Assembly: GCA_002082585.1 (NCBI GenBank)
Contig: CP020563.1
Coordinates: 3,590,001 to 3,654,000, forward strand
Length of the DNA: 64,000 nucleotides
Source of the DNA: Kitasatospora albolonga
Lineage (GTDB): Bacteria; Actinomycetota; Actinomycetes; Streptomycetales; Streptomycetaceae
Direction: 5' to 3'
In this document: in pieces, positions 17,984 to 28,505 of the stretch
Numbering within the stretch: position 1 is the stretch's first letter
Layout: every line of letters starts with the position of its first letter
Program-made: the position numbers and the translations under genes
The notes under the pieces: generated by a model
Seen by the model: only the letters and a program-made list of their open reading frames with translations
Database searches by the model: none
Told to the model about the DNA's origin: nothing

Positions 17984-18967
17984 ATGACCAAAAACCACAT
18001 AAAGCCGACACATCCTCACGGGATCACCGAACTCTGCGACGAGGGCGGGCGCCTTTACGCCAGTGCGCTGCGCTCCGGCCGCATCGCGCGCTCCGAAGTG
18101 GAGTCCGCCCCCTGCCTGATGGACTTCGCCCTGCTGCACCCGGACCCCGACGCTCCGGACTGGCTCCGGCCCGTACCGCCGTCAGCGGCGCTGGCACAGC
18201 GCCTGCACCCCCTGGAACGCGAGATCCAGGAGCGGCGGCGGCATTCGGTCGAACTGACCGAGTGCTTCAAGCCTTTTATGGACATCAGCGCGCAGGGCCC
18301 GCCGACCACCCACGCCATCACGGTGCTGGAGGGCGTCCCGCGGATCAACGCCGCCCTCGACCTCGCCACCGCAGAGTGCCGCACCGAAGTCCTGACCGTC
18401 CAGCCCGGCGGCGGCAGGGACGAGGACAGCCTCAGCAGATCGCTGGAGCGCGGACTGTCCGTCGTACACCGGGGGGTCAGGATTCGCACCCTCTACCAGC
18501 ACACCGCACGCCACAGTCAGAGCACGCTGGCCTACGCGGAGCGCATCGCGGACGACAACGTCGAGATACGCACGCTGGAAGAGCTCATCGAACGCCTGAT
18601 CGTCTTCGACCGGAAGGTCGCCTTCATCCCCGCCCAGGACGACCGCCAGGTCGCCCTGGAGCTGCGCCACCCCGGACTGGTCGAGTACCTCGCCAAGGTC
18701 TTCGAACAGCTCTGGACGCGGGCGGCCCCGCTACTGGAAGAAGTCAAGTACGAGCCGACGCCCGAGGGAATCAGCGGCGTCCAGCGGTCGATCGCCCAGC
18801 TCCTCGTCGAAGGCCATGTGGACGACTCCATAGCCCGCCGCCTCGGCATGAACGTCCGTACCTGCCGGGCTCATGTGGCCAAGCTCTCCGCGGCCCTCGG
18901 CAGCAGCAGCCGGGCGCAACTCGGCTATCTGATCGCGCGGTCAGGAATTCTGGAATCGGATTCCTGA
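17984..18967 (+). CDS. TrmB/LuxR-type transcriptional regulator, copy 1 of 3
   Basis: 327 aa, soluble. Residues about 12-90 form a degenerate helix-turn-helix-like region (GITELCDEGGRLYASALRSG). About 105-235 resemble the phospholipase-D-like sensing domain of actinobacterial TrmB regulators (ITVLEGVPRINAALDLATAE, EVLTVQPGGGRDE, IRTLYQHTARHSQ, RLIVFDRKVAFIPA). The end holds a LuxR/GerE helix-turn-helix (IAQLLVEGHVDDSIARRLGM, VRTCRAHVAKLSAALGSSSR). The ATG at 17984 follows a GGTGGAG ribosome site. It is divergent from the DIGW-peptide operon across 128 bp, so it may control that operon. Two paralogues follow on the same strand. Confidence 0.85.
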   Translation: MTKNHIKPTHPHGITELCDEGGRLYASALRSGRIARSEVESAPCLMDFALLHPDPDAPDWLRPVPPSAALAQRLHPLEREIQERRRHSVELTECFKPFMDISAQGPPTTHAITVLEGVPRINAALDLATAECRTEVLTVQPGGGRDEDSLSRSLERGLSVVHRGVRIRTLYQHTARHSQSTLAYAERIADDNVEIRTLEELIERLIVFDRKVAFIPAQDDRQVALELRHPGLVEYLAKVFEQLWTRAAPLLEEVKYEPTPEGISGVQRSIAQLLVEGHVDDSIARRLGMNVRTCRAHVAKLSAALGSSSRAQLGYLIARSGILESDS

Positions 18968-19146
18968 CCACGCGACAGATTCCCCCGCAGGTAACCCGGA
19001 CGTGACTGCACAATGGGGGAGAGTACAGCCAACGCCCGGGTTGTGCCGGGAGAGTTCCCGGCTCCCCCGACACGTCAATACTCCCCCCACAACTAGGCTT
19101 GTGCCACCGTCCACTTGTTGCACTGCATAAAGCAGGGGGATCCCAA

Positions 19147-20160
19147 ATGGGCATCGACGAAGACAGAACAGGACATCGTCCGCACGGGAATACCGAGCTG
19201 TGCGATACCGCGCTCCGGCTGTACGAAGTCGCCCTGCGCGCCGGTCGGGTGGCGCGAGCGGAAATCGCCGCCGCCCCCTGTCTCATCGAGCTGTCCCTGC
19301 TCCACCCCGACCCGTGGGACGACCTGTGGATGCGCCCCGTACCGCCGTCCGCGGCCCTGGCCGATCTGCTGCAGCCGGTATCCCGGGAAATACACGAACG
19401 GCTGAGCCTGGCGGCCTCTCTGAGCCAAGCGCTCATTCCTTTGACCGCCGTGGCCAACGACAACCCCAACCTCGCAATCAGCGTGCTTGAGGGAATTCCG
19501 GCCATCCAGTCGGCTATCGACGAAGCCACCACCACCGCCACCGACGAGGTCCTGACGGCCCAGCCCGGCAGCGATCGTCCTTCGAGCAGCCTGCAAGCGG
19601 CTCTGAGCAATGCCCAAACCGCACTCCGGCGCGGGGCCCGAATCCGGCACATCTACCAGCATCCGGCCCGCTACAGCAGCGCCATCAGGGACTATCTTGC
19701 CCAGGTACCGGCCCAGCATCTCCAGGTGCGCACCACCGAACTCACCGTCGAGCGGCTGATCATCATCGACCGCGCGGTGGCCTTCATCCCCGCTTCCGCC
19801 GACCGCCACACCGCCCTGCGCATCCGCCACCCGGCCCTGGTCTCGTACCTCATCCAGGTCTACGAAGTCCTGTGGGCCCAGGCCGTCCCCCTGGCCGAAA
19901 ACCATCAGGCGGCCGCACCGGACACCCCGGTCACCGCCGTCCAGCACAGCATCGCCCGGCTGCTCACGGAAGGCCATGTGGACGACGTGGTCGCCCGCAA
20001 GCTGGGTATCAGCGTCCGTACCTGCCGCTCCCACATCGCCAAGCTCATGCAGACCCTCGGCGCCACCAGCCGCACCCACCTCGGGGCGCTCCTGGTCGAA
20101 TCGGGCATCGTGGATGCGGCGTCGGCCGACGACCCACCCTCCTCCGATGCCGGGCAGTAG
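19147..20160 (+). CDS. TrmB/LuxR-type transcriptional regulator, copy 2 of 3
   Basis: 337 aa with the same three-part layout as its neighbours. N-terminal NTELCDTALRLYEVALRAGR, a sensing-domain segment EVLTAQPGSDRPSSSLQAAL and RHIYQHPARYSSAIRDYLAQ, and a C-terminal LuxR helix-turn-helix with VRTCRSHIAKLMQTLGATSR. The ATG at 19147 has an AGGGGGA ribosome site. Its 3' end is nearly identical in DNA to that of copy 3 (for example 20011-20086 versus 21112-21187), while the rest has diverged, which suggests local gene conversion. The 179-bp upstream gap gives it room for its own promoter. Confidence 0.85.
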   Translation: MGIDEDRTGHRPHGNTELCDTALRLYEVALRAGRVARAEIAAAPCLIELSLLHPDPWDDLWMRPVPPSAALADLLQPVSREIHERLSLAASLSQALIPLTAVANDNPNLAISVLEGIPAIQSAIDEATTTATDEVLTAQPGSDRPSSSLQAALSNAQTALRRGARIRHIYQHPARYSSAIRDYLAQVPAQHLQVRTTELTVERLIIIDRAVAFIPASADRHTALRIRHPALVSYLIQVYEVLWAQAVPLAENHQAAAPDTPVTAVQHSIARLLTEGHVDDVVARKLGISVRTCRSHIAKLMQTLGATSRTHLGALLVESGIVDAASADDPPSSDAGQ

Positions 20161-20252
20161 CCGGCCGTGAACGGCTTCGGCGCACCCGGGCGCCGAACGC
20201 CGACGACGGCCTCGGCCGGGGGATGCCGCCAGCGCCAAAGAGAGAACACCAG

Positions 20253-21242
20253 ATGTGCACGACACCGGACACGGACCGCATCGGTACGGCCGACGGACTC
20301 TGCGAACCTGCCATGGAGCTGTACGCGACGGCTCTGCGCGAAGGCCATATCGAGCAGACGGCTATCGCCCGGACGCCGTGCCTCGCCCGGCGGGGCCTCG
20401 TCCACCCCGACCCGGACAGCGAGGGCCGGTGGCGGCCCGTCCCGGCGTCGGCCGCGCTCACCCGCCTGCTCAAGCCGTTGGCCCGGGACGTCTTCGAACG
20501 CCTCGACGCCACCACCGCGCTCGTCGACGCCCTGATGCCGCTCACCGCCATCGCCGACCGCGCGCCGAACCCCGCGATCACGGTCATCGAAGGGCGCGAG
20601 CGGGTCATGGCGGCGCTCGGGGAGGCATCCCGTACCGCCCGGGACGAAGTGCTCACCGCACAGCCCGGCGGCAACCGCCTGGTCGACAACATGCGGCAGG
20701 GGCTGGACAACGCCCAGGCCGTCATCGCGGCCGGCGGCCGTATGCGCCACCTCTACCAGCACCCCGTGCGCTACAGCACGCGCTTCACGCAGTACCTGGA
20801 CCAACTGCCCCAGGGCCACCTGGAAGTGCGCACGATGGAGCAGGCCATCGACCGCCTGATCGTCTTCGACCGGAAGGTGGCCTACGTCCCCGCCGCCCCC
20901 GGCAACAACACCGCCCTGCAGATCCGCCACCCGGCCCTGGTCCGCTATCTGGTCCACGTCTACGAGGTCCTCTGGGCCCAGGCGACGCCGTACGACCAGC
21001 CGCTCCCGACCGCGACCCCCGGGGCTCCGGTCACCACCGTCCAGCACAGCATCGCCCGCCTCCTCACCGAAGGGCACGCCGACGAGGCCATCGCCCGGAA
21101 GATGGGCATCAGCGTCCGTACCTGCCGCTCCCACATCGCCAAACTCATGCAGACCCTCGGCGCCACCAGCCGCACCCACCTCGGCGCCCTCCTCGTCCGC
21201 TCCGGCATCGCCCGGGCGAACCCAAGCAAATCACTGACATAA
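20253..21242 (+). CDS. TrmB/LuxR-type transcriptional regulator, copy 3 of 3
   Basis: 329 aa, closest to copy 2: DGLCEPAMELYATALREGHI, ITVIEGRERVMAALGEASRT, EVLTAQPGGNRLVDNMRQGL, RHLYQHPVRYSTRFTQYL, RLIVFDRKVAYVPA, then the LuxR helix-turn-helix VRTCRSHIAKLMQTLGATSR. I chose ATG 20253 because the product then aligns with the N-termini of its paralogues; an in-frame ATG at 20223 is possible. It lies just upstream of the candidate peptide/oxygenase pair on the same strand and is the best candidate regulator of that pair. Confidence 0.82.
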   Translation: MCTTPDTDRIGTADGLCEPAMELYATALREGHIEQTAIARTPCLARRGLVHPDPDSEGRWRPVPASAALTRLLKPLARDVFERLDATTALVDALMPLTAIADRAPNPAITVIEGRERVMAALGEASRTARDEVLTAQPGGNRLVDNMRQGLDNAQAVIAAGGRMRHLYQHPVRYSTRFTQYLDQLPQGHLEVRTMEQAIDRLIVFDRKVAYVPAAPGNNTALQIRHPALVRYLVHVYEVLWAQATPYDQPLPTATPGAPVTTVQHSIARLLTEGHADEAIARKMGISVRTCRSHIAKLMQTLGATSRTHLGALLVRSGIARANPSKSLT

Positions 21243-21378
21243 AGTCAGCGTCCGCTCCAGCGCCTTCAGTCGCTCTCGGCAAAGAAGCTCTGCGGTAGTT
21301 CGAAAACCCTTTTGGGCTTCGCAGTAGCGATGTCATGATGCCCTCGTATCGAGTAGCCGATCAAACGGAGTGAGACCC

Positions 21379-21549
21379 TTGAACGACACCCAGGGCACCC
21401 GGAACACCGATGACCTCCTCGTGTCGGTGGAGGTGATGGGCTATGTGCAGGACCGGGCCGGAGCCACCGACCCGGTCGCCACCGCGGCGGCCGACATCGC
21501 GTGGGACTCTTGGCCGAGCGCCGGGTCCGAGCTCCTTCCCGGCGTCTGA
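21379..21549 (+). CDS. Candidate RiPP-type precursor peptide with DIAWDSW-containing tail
   Basis: 56 aa, start TTG at 21379 with a CGGAG ribosome site 8 nt upstream (a GTG at 21370 is the alternative). The first 37 residues look like a leader: acidic and hydrophilic MNDTQGTRNTDDLL, then VSVEVMGYVQDRAGATDPVA. The C-terminus ATAAADIAWDSWPSAGSELL plus PGV carries two Trp and three acidic residues. DIAW recalls the DIGW repeats of the secreted peptide at 17553-17855. No signal peptide, no Cys. It is followed by a strong hairpin and then the JmjC/cupin oxygenase gene, the order expected when a precursor must be made in excess over its modifying enzyme. RiPP assignment is inference. Confidence 0.55.
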   Translation: MNDTQGTRNTDDLLVSVEVMGYVQDRAGATDPVATAAADIAWDSWPSAGSELLPGV

Positions 21550-21575
21550 AAGTTCCGTCTCCACAAGCAAAGAGC

Positions 21576-21602
21576 GGGGCTGCGTCCGAGCGACGCAGCC
21601 CC
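21576..21602 (+). terminator. Hairpin (partial terminator/attenuator) between peptide and oxygenase genes
   Basis: A perfect 11-bp stem, GGGGCTGCGTC (21576-21586) with GACGCAGCCCC (21592-21602), and a 5-nt loop lie between the 56-aa peptide gene and the oxygenase gene 45 bp further on. Similar read-through hairpins are common after RiPP precursor genes. Confidence 0.7.
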
Positions 21603-21646
21603 CATGCAGGCCGTGTCATACAGCCGTTCACACAGCGGGAGGCGCA

Positions 21647-22834
21647 GTGGACCACAGACTGGTCGTCGGTATCGCAGAGGCACTGGGCTGGAACGGGCCG
21701 GAGCGGCTCGGCACCGGTTTCGCCCGGGGCAGCCTCAGCGAACGGGATCTGCCCACACGCATGCTGACTCCCGACCGGCTGCTGGATCTGGCTATGCGCA
21801 GAAACCTGGGCAACCCGCAGATCCGCTGTTTCCGTGACGGCCAGGAGCTGCATCCCGGCGCGTATCTGAACCAGGGCATGGGTGGGGCGGGCCTGGTGAA
21901 CATGCGCCATCTGGGCAAGTTGCTGGATGAGGGGGTGACGATGGTGCTGGACCGCGCCAACGTCTTCGACCCCACACTCGAGGCGGTCTGCCGGGCCCTG
22001 CAGTGGTGGTCGGGAGAACGCGTCAACGTCAACATCTACCTCACCACCAACGCCGCGGGCGGCTTCGGTCTGCATTGGGACGATCATGACGTCCTCGTCG
22101 TTCAGCTCTCGGGAGAGAAGGACTGGGAGGTCCGAGGCCCGTCGCGTTCCGTGCCGCTGCACCGCGACGCCGTCCGCAACGACATACCCGGCGAAGAGAC
22201 CCTCTGGACCGGGACCGTGCGCCCCGGCGACATCCTGCACATACCGCGCGGCTACTGGCACATGGCAGGCCGGGACGACCGCGGGTCGGGGCACAGCCTG
22301 CACATGACGTTCGGGTTCTCCACGAGGACCGGCACATCCTGGCTGTCCTGGCTCGTCGACCGGTCCCGCGAGAACGAGCTGTTCCGCCGCGATCTGGAAA
22401 CCCCGGCCGCATCGGAGCAACACCAGCAGCTCACCGAAGCGGCCCTGGAACTCGTCGGGTCCCGCACCCCCGCGGACTTCCTGGCAGCACGCGAGCATGA
22501 TGTCGCCCCGTCCCGGCATGTCCCCTTCCTGGAGACGTTCGGGCATCCGGACTCCGTCGTCTGCGTCTGCGAGTTCCGTCCCCGGGTCCTCGATCTGGGA
22601 GAGACGGTCGAGGTGCTCTCTTCGGGTAAGAAACTCACCTTCAGGTCCAAGGCACTACCCGCCCTCCGTCTCTTGCTGAGCGGAAGACCGGTGCATGTGA
22701 ACCGGGCGGCCGACTCGGTGGGAGACGAGGTACACGCACTTGCTGAACTCTTGATGCGCCACGAGTGGTGTGCGCCCCTGACACCCGAGCTGGCCTCCGG
22801 CTACTCCGGCCTCGTGGCCGATGCGGCCCCATGA
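21647..22834 (+). CDS. JmjC/cupin-like Fe(II)/2-oxoglutarate-type oxygenase
   Basis: 395 aa, cytoplasmic. The JmjC core shows GGFGLHWDDHDVLVVQLSGE with the iron-binding H-x-D pair, KDWEVRG, then WTGTVRPGDILHIPRGYWH with the distal histidine in HIPRGYWHMAG. This is the arrangement of ROXA/MINA-type ribosomal oxygenases and of peptide hydroxylases. The C-terminal part (about 270-395) is helical with a possible winged helix (FRSKALPALRLLLSGR, DEVHALAELLMRHEW), also as in that group. The GTG at 21647 has a GGGAGG ribosome site; the open frame extends further upstream but overlaps the hairpin. It likely hydroxylates a protein or peptide side chain. The adjacent 56-aa peptide is the obvious candidate substrate, but a ribosomal protein is an alternative. 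Confidence 0.8.
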   Translation: MDHRLVVGIAEALGWNGPERLGTGFARGSLSERDLPTRMLTPDRLLDLAMRRNLGNPQIRCFRDGQELHPGAYLNQGMGGAGLVNMRHLGKLLDEGVTMVLDRANVFDPTLEAVCRALQWWSGERVNVNIYLTTNAAGGFGLHWDDHDVLVVQLSGEKDWEVRGPSRSVPLHRDAVRNDIPGEETLWTGTVRPGDILHIPRGYWHMAGRDDRGSGHSLHMTFGFSTRTGTSWLSWLVDRSRENELFRRDLETPAASEQHQQLTEAALELVGSRTPADFLAAREHDVAPSRHVPFLETFGHPDSVVCVCEFRPRVLDLGETVEVLSSGKKLTFRSKALPALRLLLSGRPVHVNRAADSVGDEVHALAELLMRHEWCAPLTPELASGYSGLVADAAP

Positions 22835-22884
22835 GAACCCATCGCCGCTGACGGCGGCCGACGCGCACCGGACGTAACGCGCAA

Positions 22885-22916
22885 GAAGGCAGGATCATCT
22901 CGATGATCCTGCCTTC
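22885..22916. terminator. Bidirectional terminator between the oxygenase gene and hspR
   Basis: A perfect 15-bp stem, GAAGGCAGGATCATC with GATGATCCTGCCTTC, around a 2-nt TC loop (effectively a larger loop) lies between convergent genes. It marks the end of the dnaK operon. Confidence 0.85.
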
Positions 22917-22971
22917 CGCACAGGCTTGGAACGCTGCTCAGCCCTTCGGCCGCTTCACTCCACGGCTCACG

Positions 22972-23424
22972 TCACTCCGTGGGGCGCTTCGGCTTCGGGC
23001 GCCAGACCACCAGCGCGCCGGTCTGCTGCACGTCCTGGTACGGGACCAGATCGCGGCGGTACGAGGCGTGCACCTGGGCCTCGCGCTGCTGCATGGCGAC
23101 CGCCGCGCCGTCCACCGCCGCCGACAGCTCGGCGACGCGCTGCTGGAGCGCGGCGACCTGGTTCTCCAGCTCGATGATGCGCTTGATGCCCGCCAGGTTG
23201 ATGCCCTCGTCCTGCGACAGCTGCTGCACAGTGCGCAGCAGCTCGATGTCGCGGGCCGAGTAGCGCCGGCCGCGTCCGGCCGTACGGTCCGGGGAGACCA
23301 GGCCGAGGCGGTCGTACTGGCGCAGCGTCTGCGGGTGCAGGCCCGAGAGCTGGGCCGCGATCGAGATCACGTACACCGGTGAGTCATCGGTCAGCTGGTA
23401 CGGATTGCGTCGACGGCCGTCCAT
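22972..23424 (-). CDS. hspR: Heat-shock repressor HspR (MerR family)
   Basis: 150 aa. MerR-type winged helix at about 15-80: PVYVISIAAQLSGLHPQTLR, QYDRLGLVSPDRTAGRGRRY, SARDIELLRTVQQLSQDEGI. A coiled coil follows (about 85-115, IIELENQVAALQQRVAELSA), then a tail with VVWRPK. HspR binds HAIR sequences, with DnaK as co-repressor, to shut off dnaK and clpB. It is the last gene of the dnaK-grpE-dnaJ-hspR operon, 1 bp after the dnaJ stop, giving direct autoregulation. HAIR sites are found upstream of dnaK and clpB in this window. Confidence 0.97.
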   Translation of the reverse strand: MDGRRRNPYQLTDDSPVYVISIAAQLSGLHPQTLRQYDRLGLVSPDRTAGRGRRYSARDIELLRTVQQLSQDEGINLAGIKRIIELENQVAALQQRVAELSAAVDGAAVAMQQREAQVHASYRRDLVPYQDVQQTGALVVWRPKPKRPTE

Positions 23425-23425
23425 C

Positions 23426-24610
23426 TCAAGCTCCCTTCGCGGCCTGGAACAGTTCCGCCCGCGGGTCCACGTCCGCGGTCGCCTTGCGGTAGGACTCCAG
23501 CGCGTCCCGGGCCTCCTGGCCGAGGTCCTTGGGGACCGCCACCTCCACGGTGACCAGGAGGTCGCCGCGGGTGCCGTCCTTGCGGACCGCGCCCTTGCCC
23601 CGGGCGCGCATCGTACGCCCGTTGGGGGTGCCTGCGGGCAGTTTCAGGGTGACCGGCGGACCGCCGAGGGTGGGCACCTTCACCTCACCGCCGAGCGTCG
23701 CCTCCGGGAAGGTGACGGGCACGGTGACCGTGAGGTTGTCGCCCTTGCGGCCGAAGACCGGGTGGGCGCCGACGTGGACGACGACGTACAGGTCGCCGGC
23801 CGGTCCGCCGCGCTCGCCCGGGCCGCCCTTGCCGCGCAGCCTGATCCGCTGGCCGTCCGAGACACCCGCCGGAATCCTGACCTGCATGGTCCGGGCCGAC
23901 TTGGCCCGGCCGCTGCCGTGGCAGACGTCGCAGGGGTCCTGGGCGATGAGGCCCCGGCCCTTGCAGTCCACGCAGGGGTCGGTGAGCGAGAAGCCGCCGC
24001 CGGTGCCGCGCGAGACCTGGCCGGTGCCGACGCAGGTCGGGCAGACCCTGGGGGTGCCGTTCTTGTCGCCGGTGCCCGAACACGCCTTGCAGGGCGCCTG
24101 GCTGGACATCCGCAGCGGGACCGTGGCCCCGTCGACCGCCTCGGTGAAGCTGAGCGTCACCTCGGACTCGATGTCCTGGCCGCGCCGGGGCTGGACGCGG
24201 GTGCCCGTGCCGCCCCGGTTGAACAGCCCGCCGAAGACGTCGCCGAGACCGCCCCCGCCGCCGCCGAAGCCGCCGCCCTGCGCGCCGCCCTGGGCACCTC
24301 CGCCGAAGAGGTCGCCCAGGTCGAAGTTGAAGTTGCCGCCCGCACCACCGGGGCCGGCGCGGAAGCCACCGTTGCCGAAGAGGGCGCGCGCCTCGTCGTA
24401 CTCCTTGCGCCGCTTGGTGTCGCCGAGGACGTCGTTCGCCTCGGAGATCTCCTTGAAGCGCTCCTCCGCCTTGGCGTCACCCTTGTTGGCGTCGGGGTGG
24501 AACTCGCGGGCGAGCTTGCGGTACGCCTTCTTGATCTCGGCGTCGGTGGCGTCCTTGGGGACGCCGAGGACCTTGTAGTAGTCCTTCTCGACGAAGTCCT
24601 TCGTGCTCAT
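23426..24610 (-). CDS. dnaJ: Co-chaperone DnaJ
   Basis: 394 aa Hsp40. The J-domain (about 9-75) has DYYKVLGVPKDATDAEIKKA with an HPDAN motif in place of the usual HPD-K region. A G/F-rich region is at about 80-140. The zinc domain has four CxxCxGxG-type repeats (CKACSGTGDK, CPTCVGTGQV, CVDCKGRGLI, CDVCHGSGRA), and a C-terminal substrate-binding domain follows. It stimulates DnaK ATPase and delivers unfolded clients. ATG at 24610. It is cotranscribed between grpE and hspR, with a 96-bp gap to grpE that may hold a weak internal signal. Confidence 0.97.
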   Translation of the reverse strand: MSTKDFVEKDYYKVLGVPKDATDAEIKKAYRKLAREFHPDANKGDAKAEERFKEISEANDVLGDTKRRKEYDEARALFGNGGFRAGPGGAGGNFNFDLGDLFGGGAQGGAQGGGFGGGGGGLGDVFGGLFNRGGTGTRVQPRRGQDIESEVTLSFTEAVDGATVPLRMSSQAPCKACSGTGDKNGTPRVCPTCVGTGQVSRGTGGGFSLTDPCVDCKGRGLIAQDPCDVCHGSGRAKSARTMQVRIPAGVSDGQRIRLRGKGGPGERGGPAGDLYVVVHVGAHPVFGRKGDNLTVTVPVTFPEATLGGEVKVPTLGGPPVTLKLPAGTPNGRTMRARGKGAVRKDGTRGDLLVTVEVAVPKDLGQEARDALESYRKATADVDPRAELFQAAKGA

Positions 24611-24706
24611 CGACGTCCCTCCTTCCGGACGATCGGCGCGGCGGCCGGCCCATGGGCCGGCCGCCGGACCGGTCGGTGTGCACCCTGGTGGTCAGACGGT
24701 TCGCCG

Positions 24707-27225
<2,519 letters not shown>

Positions 27226-27228
27226 CTA

Positions 27229-27249
27229 CTTGAGTGGATCTGACTCAAG
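27229..27249. promoter_or_regulatory. HAIR operator 1 of the dnaK operon
   Basis: CTTGAGT (27229-27235), GGATCTG, ACTCAAG (27243-27249): an exact match to the HspR-associated inverted repeat, 22 bp upstream of the dnaK start codon. Confidence 0.95.
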
Positions 27250-27280
27250 AATGCACGACACCCGTCCCGGAGTCAACAGA

Positions 27281-27301
27281 CCTGAGTCGAGTGGACTCAA
27301 C
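27281..27301. promoter_or_regulatory. HAIR operator 2 of the dnaK operon (imperfect)
   Basis: CCTGAGT (27281-27287), CGAGTGG, ACTCAAC (27295-27301): the same half-sites and 7-bp spacing with two end mismatches, 52 bp centre-to-centre from the perfect HAIR. The remainder of the 312-bp gap to the sugar transferase gene shows no other clear element. Confidence 0.8.
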
Positions 27302-27519
27302 TTAAGTGCACGGGCGCCTCACCATCGCGCGGCCGCCGCACCCTTCCGGCGCCCCATGGGCACATCCGCACCGCGCCACACCCCTCGCGCACCACCCGGC
27401 CCACCATCGCACCGTGGGATCGTTCTGTCACAAATTGCCGCGAGACGGTCGCAAAGTCGCAAACGTCATCGATCGGCAGACCATCGGACTCCGAATCCTC
27501 CGAATCCCGGGCGGGCACG

Positions 27520-28362
27520 ATGCGGAACGCGAGACAGCGGCGCGTGCGACAGAAGGACCAGCAGAACCGACAGAGCCAACAGAGCCAAAGGAAGAAGCCG
27601 CAGAGGCAGCAGAGACATAAGAAGAAGCAGTCGATTCCCCAGCCCCCACCGCAGCCCCGGCACGAGGCACAGCCGCCCCAGCCACCCCCGCAGACCCCAC
27701 ACGCCTCACACGCCTCACAGCCGACCGGCACAGCCAGGGGCCACTTCCCCTCCCGCCCCGCCGCACGCCTGGCCGGCTTCACGGACCGCGCGGATGCCCT
27801 GGCGGACCGCTGCACCCCGCGCGGTTCGGCCGAACGGGTACTGGACCTCACCCTCGGCACCGCCCTGCTGATCCTCACCGCCCCCGTCGTCGCGGCGGGC
27901 GCCCTGGCGCTGGCGGTCCGGCGGGGCCCCGGCAACGTATGGGAGCGCAGCCCCCGTACGGGCCTGGGGGGCCGGGTCTTCACACTGCGCTCGCTGCGCA
28001 CCCGCAGGCTCCGGCTCGACCTGCTCTCCCGGCTCCCCCAGGTCGTCCAGGGCGACCTCTCCCTCGTAGGACCGGCCCCACTGGCCCCGGGCGACCCGCG
28101 CGCCGCGTGGCCGGGGGCCCGGCAGTGGCGGCAGGAGGTACGGCCGGGACTGACCGGCCTGGCCCAGGTGCGCGCCCGCTCCGGGATGCCGTGGGACGAC
28201 CCCGCCCTGCTGGACCAGCACTACGCAGAGCACCATGGAGTCGTGCTCGACCTGACGATCCTCGCGGAAGCCGTACGCGCCCCCCTGCGCACGGCCCTCC
28301 GGAAGGCGCGCCCGGAGCACGGCACAACCGAGGCACACCCCGCTCAACCAAGGCACACCTGA
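27520..28362 (+). CDS. Bacterial sugar transferase domain protein (short, without membrane helix bundle)
   Basis: 280 aa. Residues about 105-270 match the polyprenyl-phosphate glycosyl-1-phosphate transferase catalytic domain: RVLDLTLGTALLILTAPVVA as the membrane re-entrant helix, VFTLRSLR, GDLSLVGPAP, WRQEVRPGLTGLAQV, and a C-terminal LDLTILAEAVRAPLR. Such enzymes load the first sugar phosphate on a lipid carrier for polysaccharide or glycoprotein synthesis. Residues 1-75 are an odd basic Gln/Pro/His-rich stretch (RQKDQQNRQSQQSQRKKPQR), low in GC for this genome and probably disordered. The true start may be later, for example near residue 65. The usual KxMR region is altered (FTLRSLRTRRL), so activity is uncertain. 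Confidence 0.75.
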   Translation: MRNARQRRVRQKDQQNRQSQQSQRKKPQRQQRHKKKQSIPQPPPQPRHEAQPPQPPPQTPHASHASQPTGTARGHFPSRPAARLAGFTDRADALADRCTPRGSAERVLDLTLGTALLILTAPVVAAGALALAVRRGPGNVWERSPRTGLGGRVFTLRSLRTRRLRLDLLSRLPQVVQGDLSLVGPAPLAPGDPRAAWPGARQWRQEVRPGLTGLAQVRARSGMPWDDPALLDQHYAEHHGVVLDLTILAEAVRAPLRTALRKARPEHGTTEAHPAQPRHT

Positions 28363-28505
28363 GCGACACAGATCACCGCCCGCCCGGCTACAGCGGGGTG
28401 GAATAAGTGGATAGTGTCAGCACAGACCAATTAAGTTACTGCTTAGTAGTAGTGGGCAGTAGTCAACTGGAGATCCCGCTCTCGCAGGCCCGAGGAGCCC
28501 TACTC

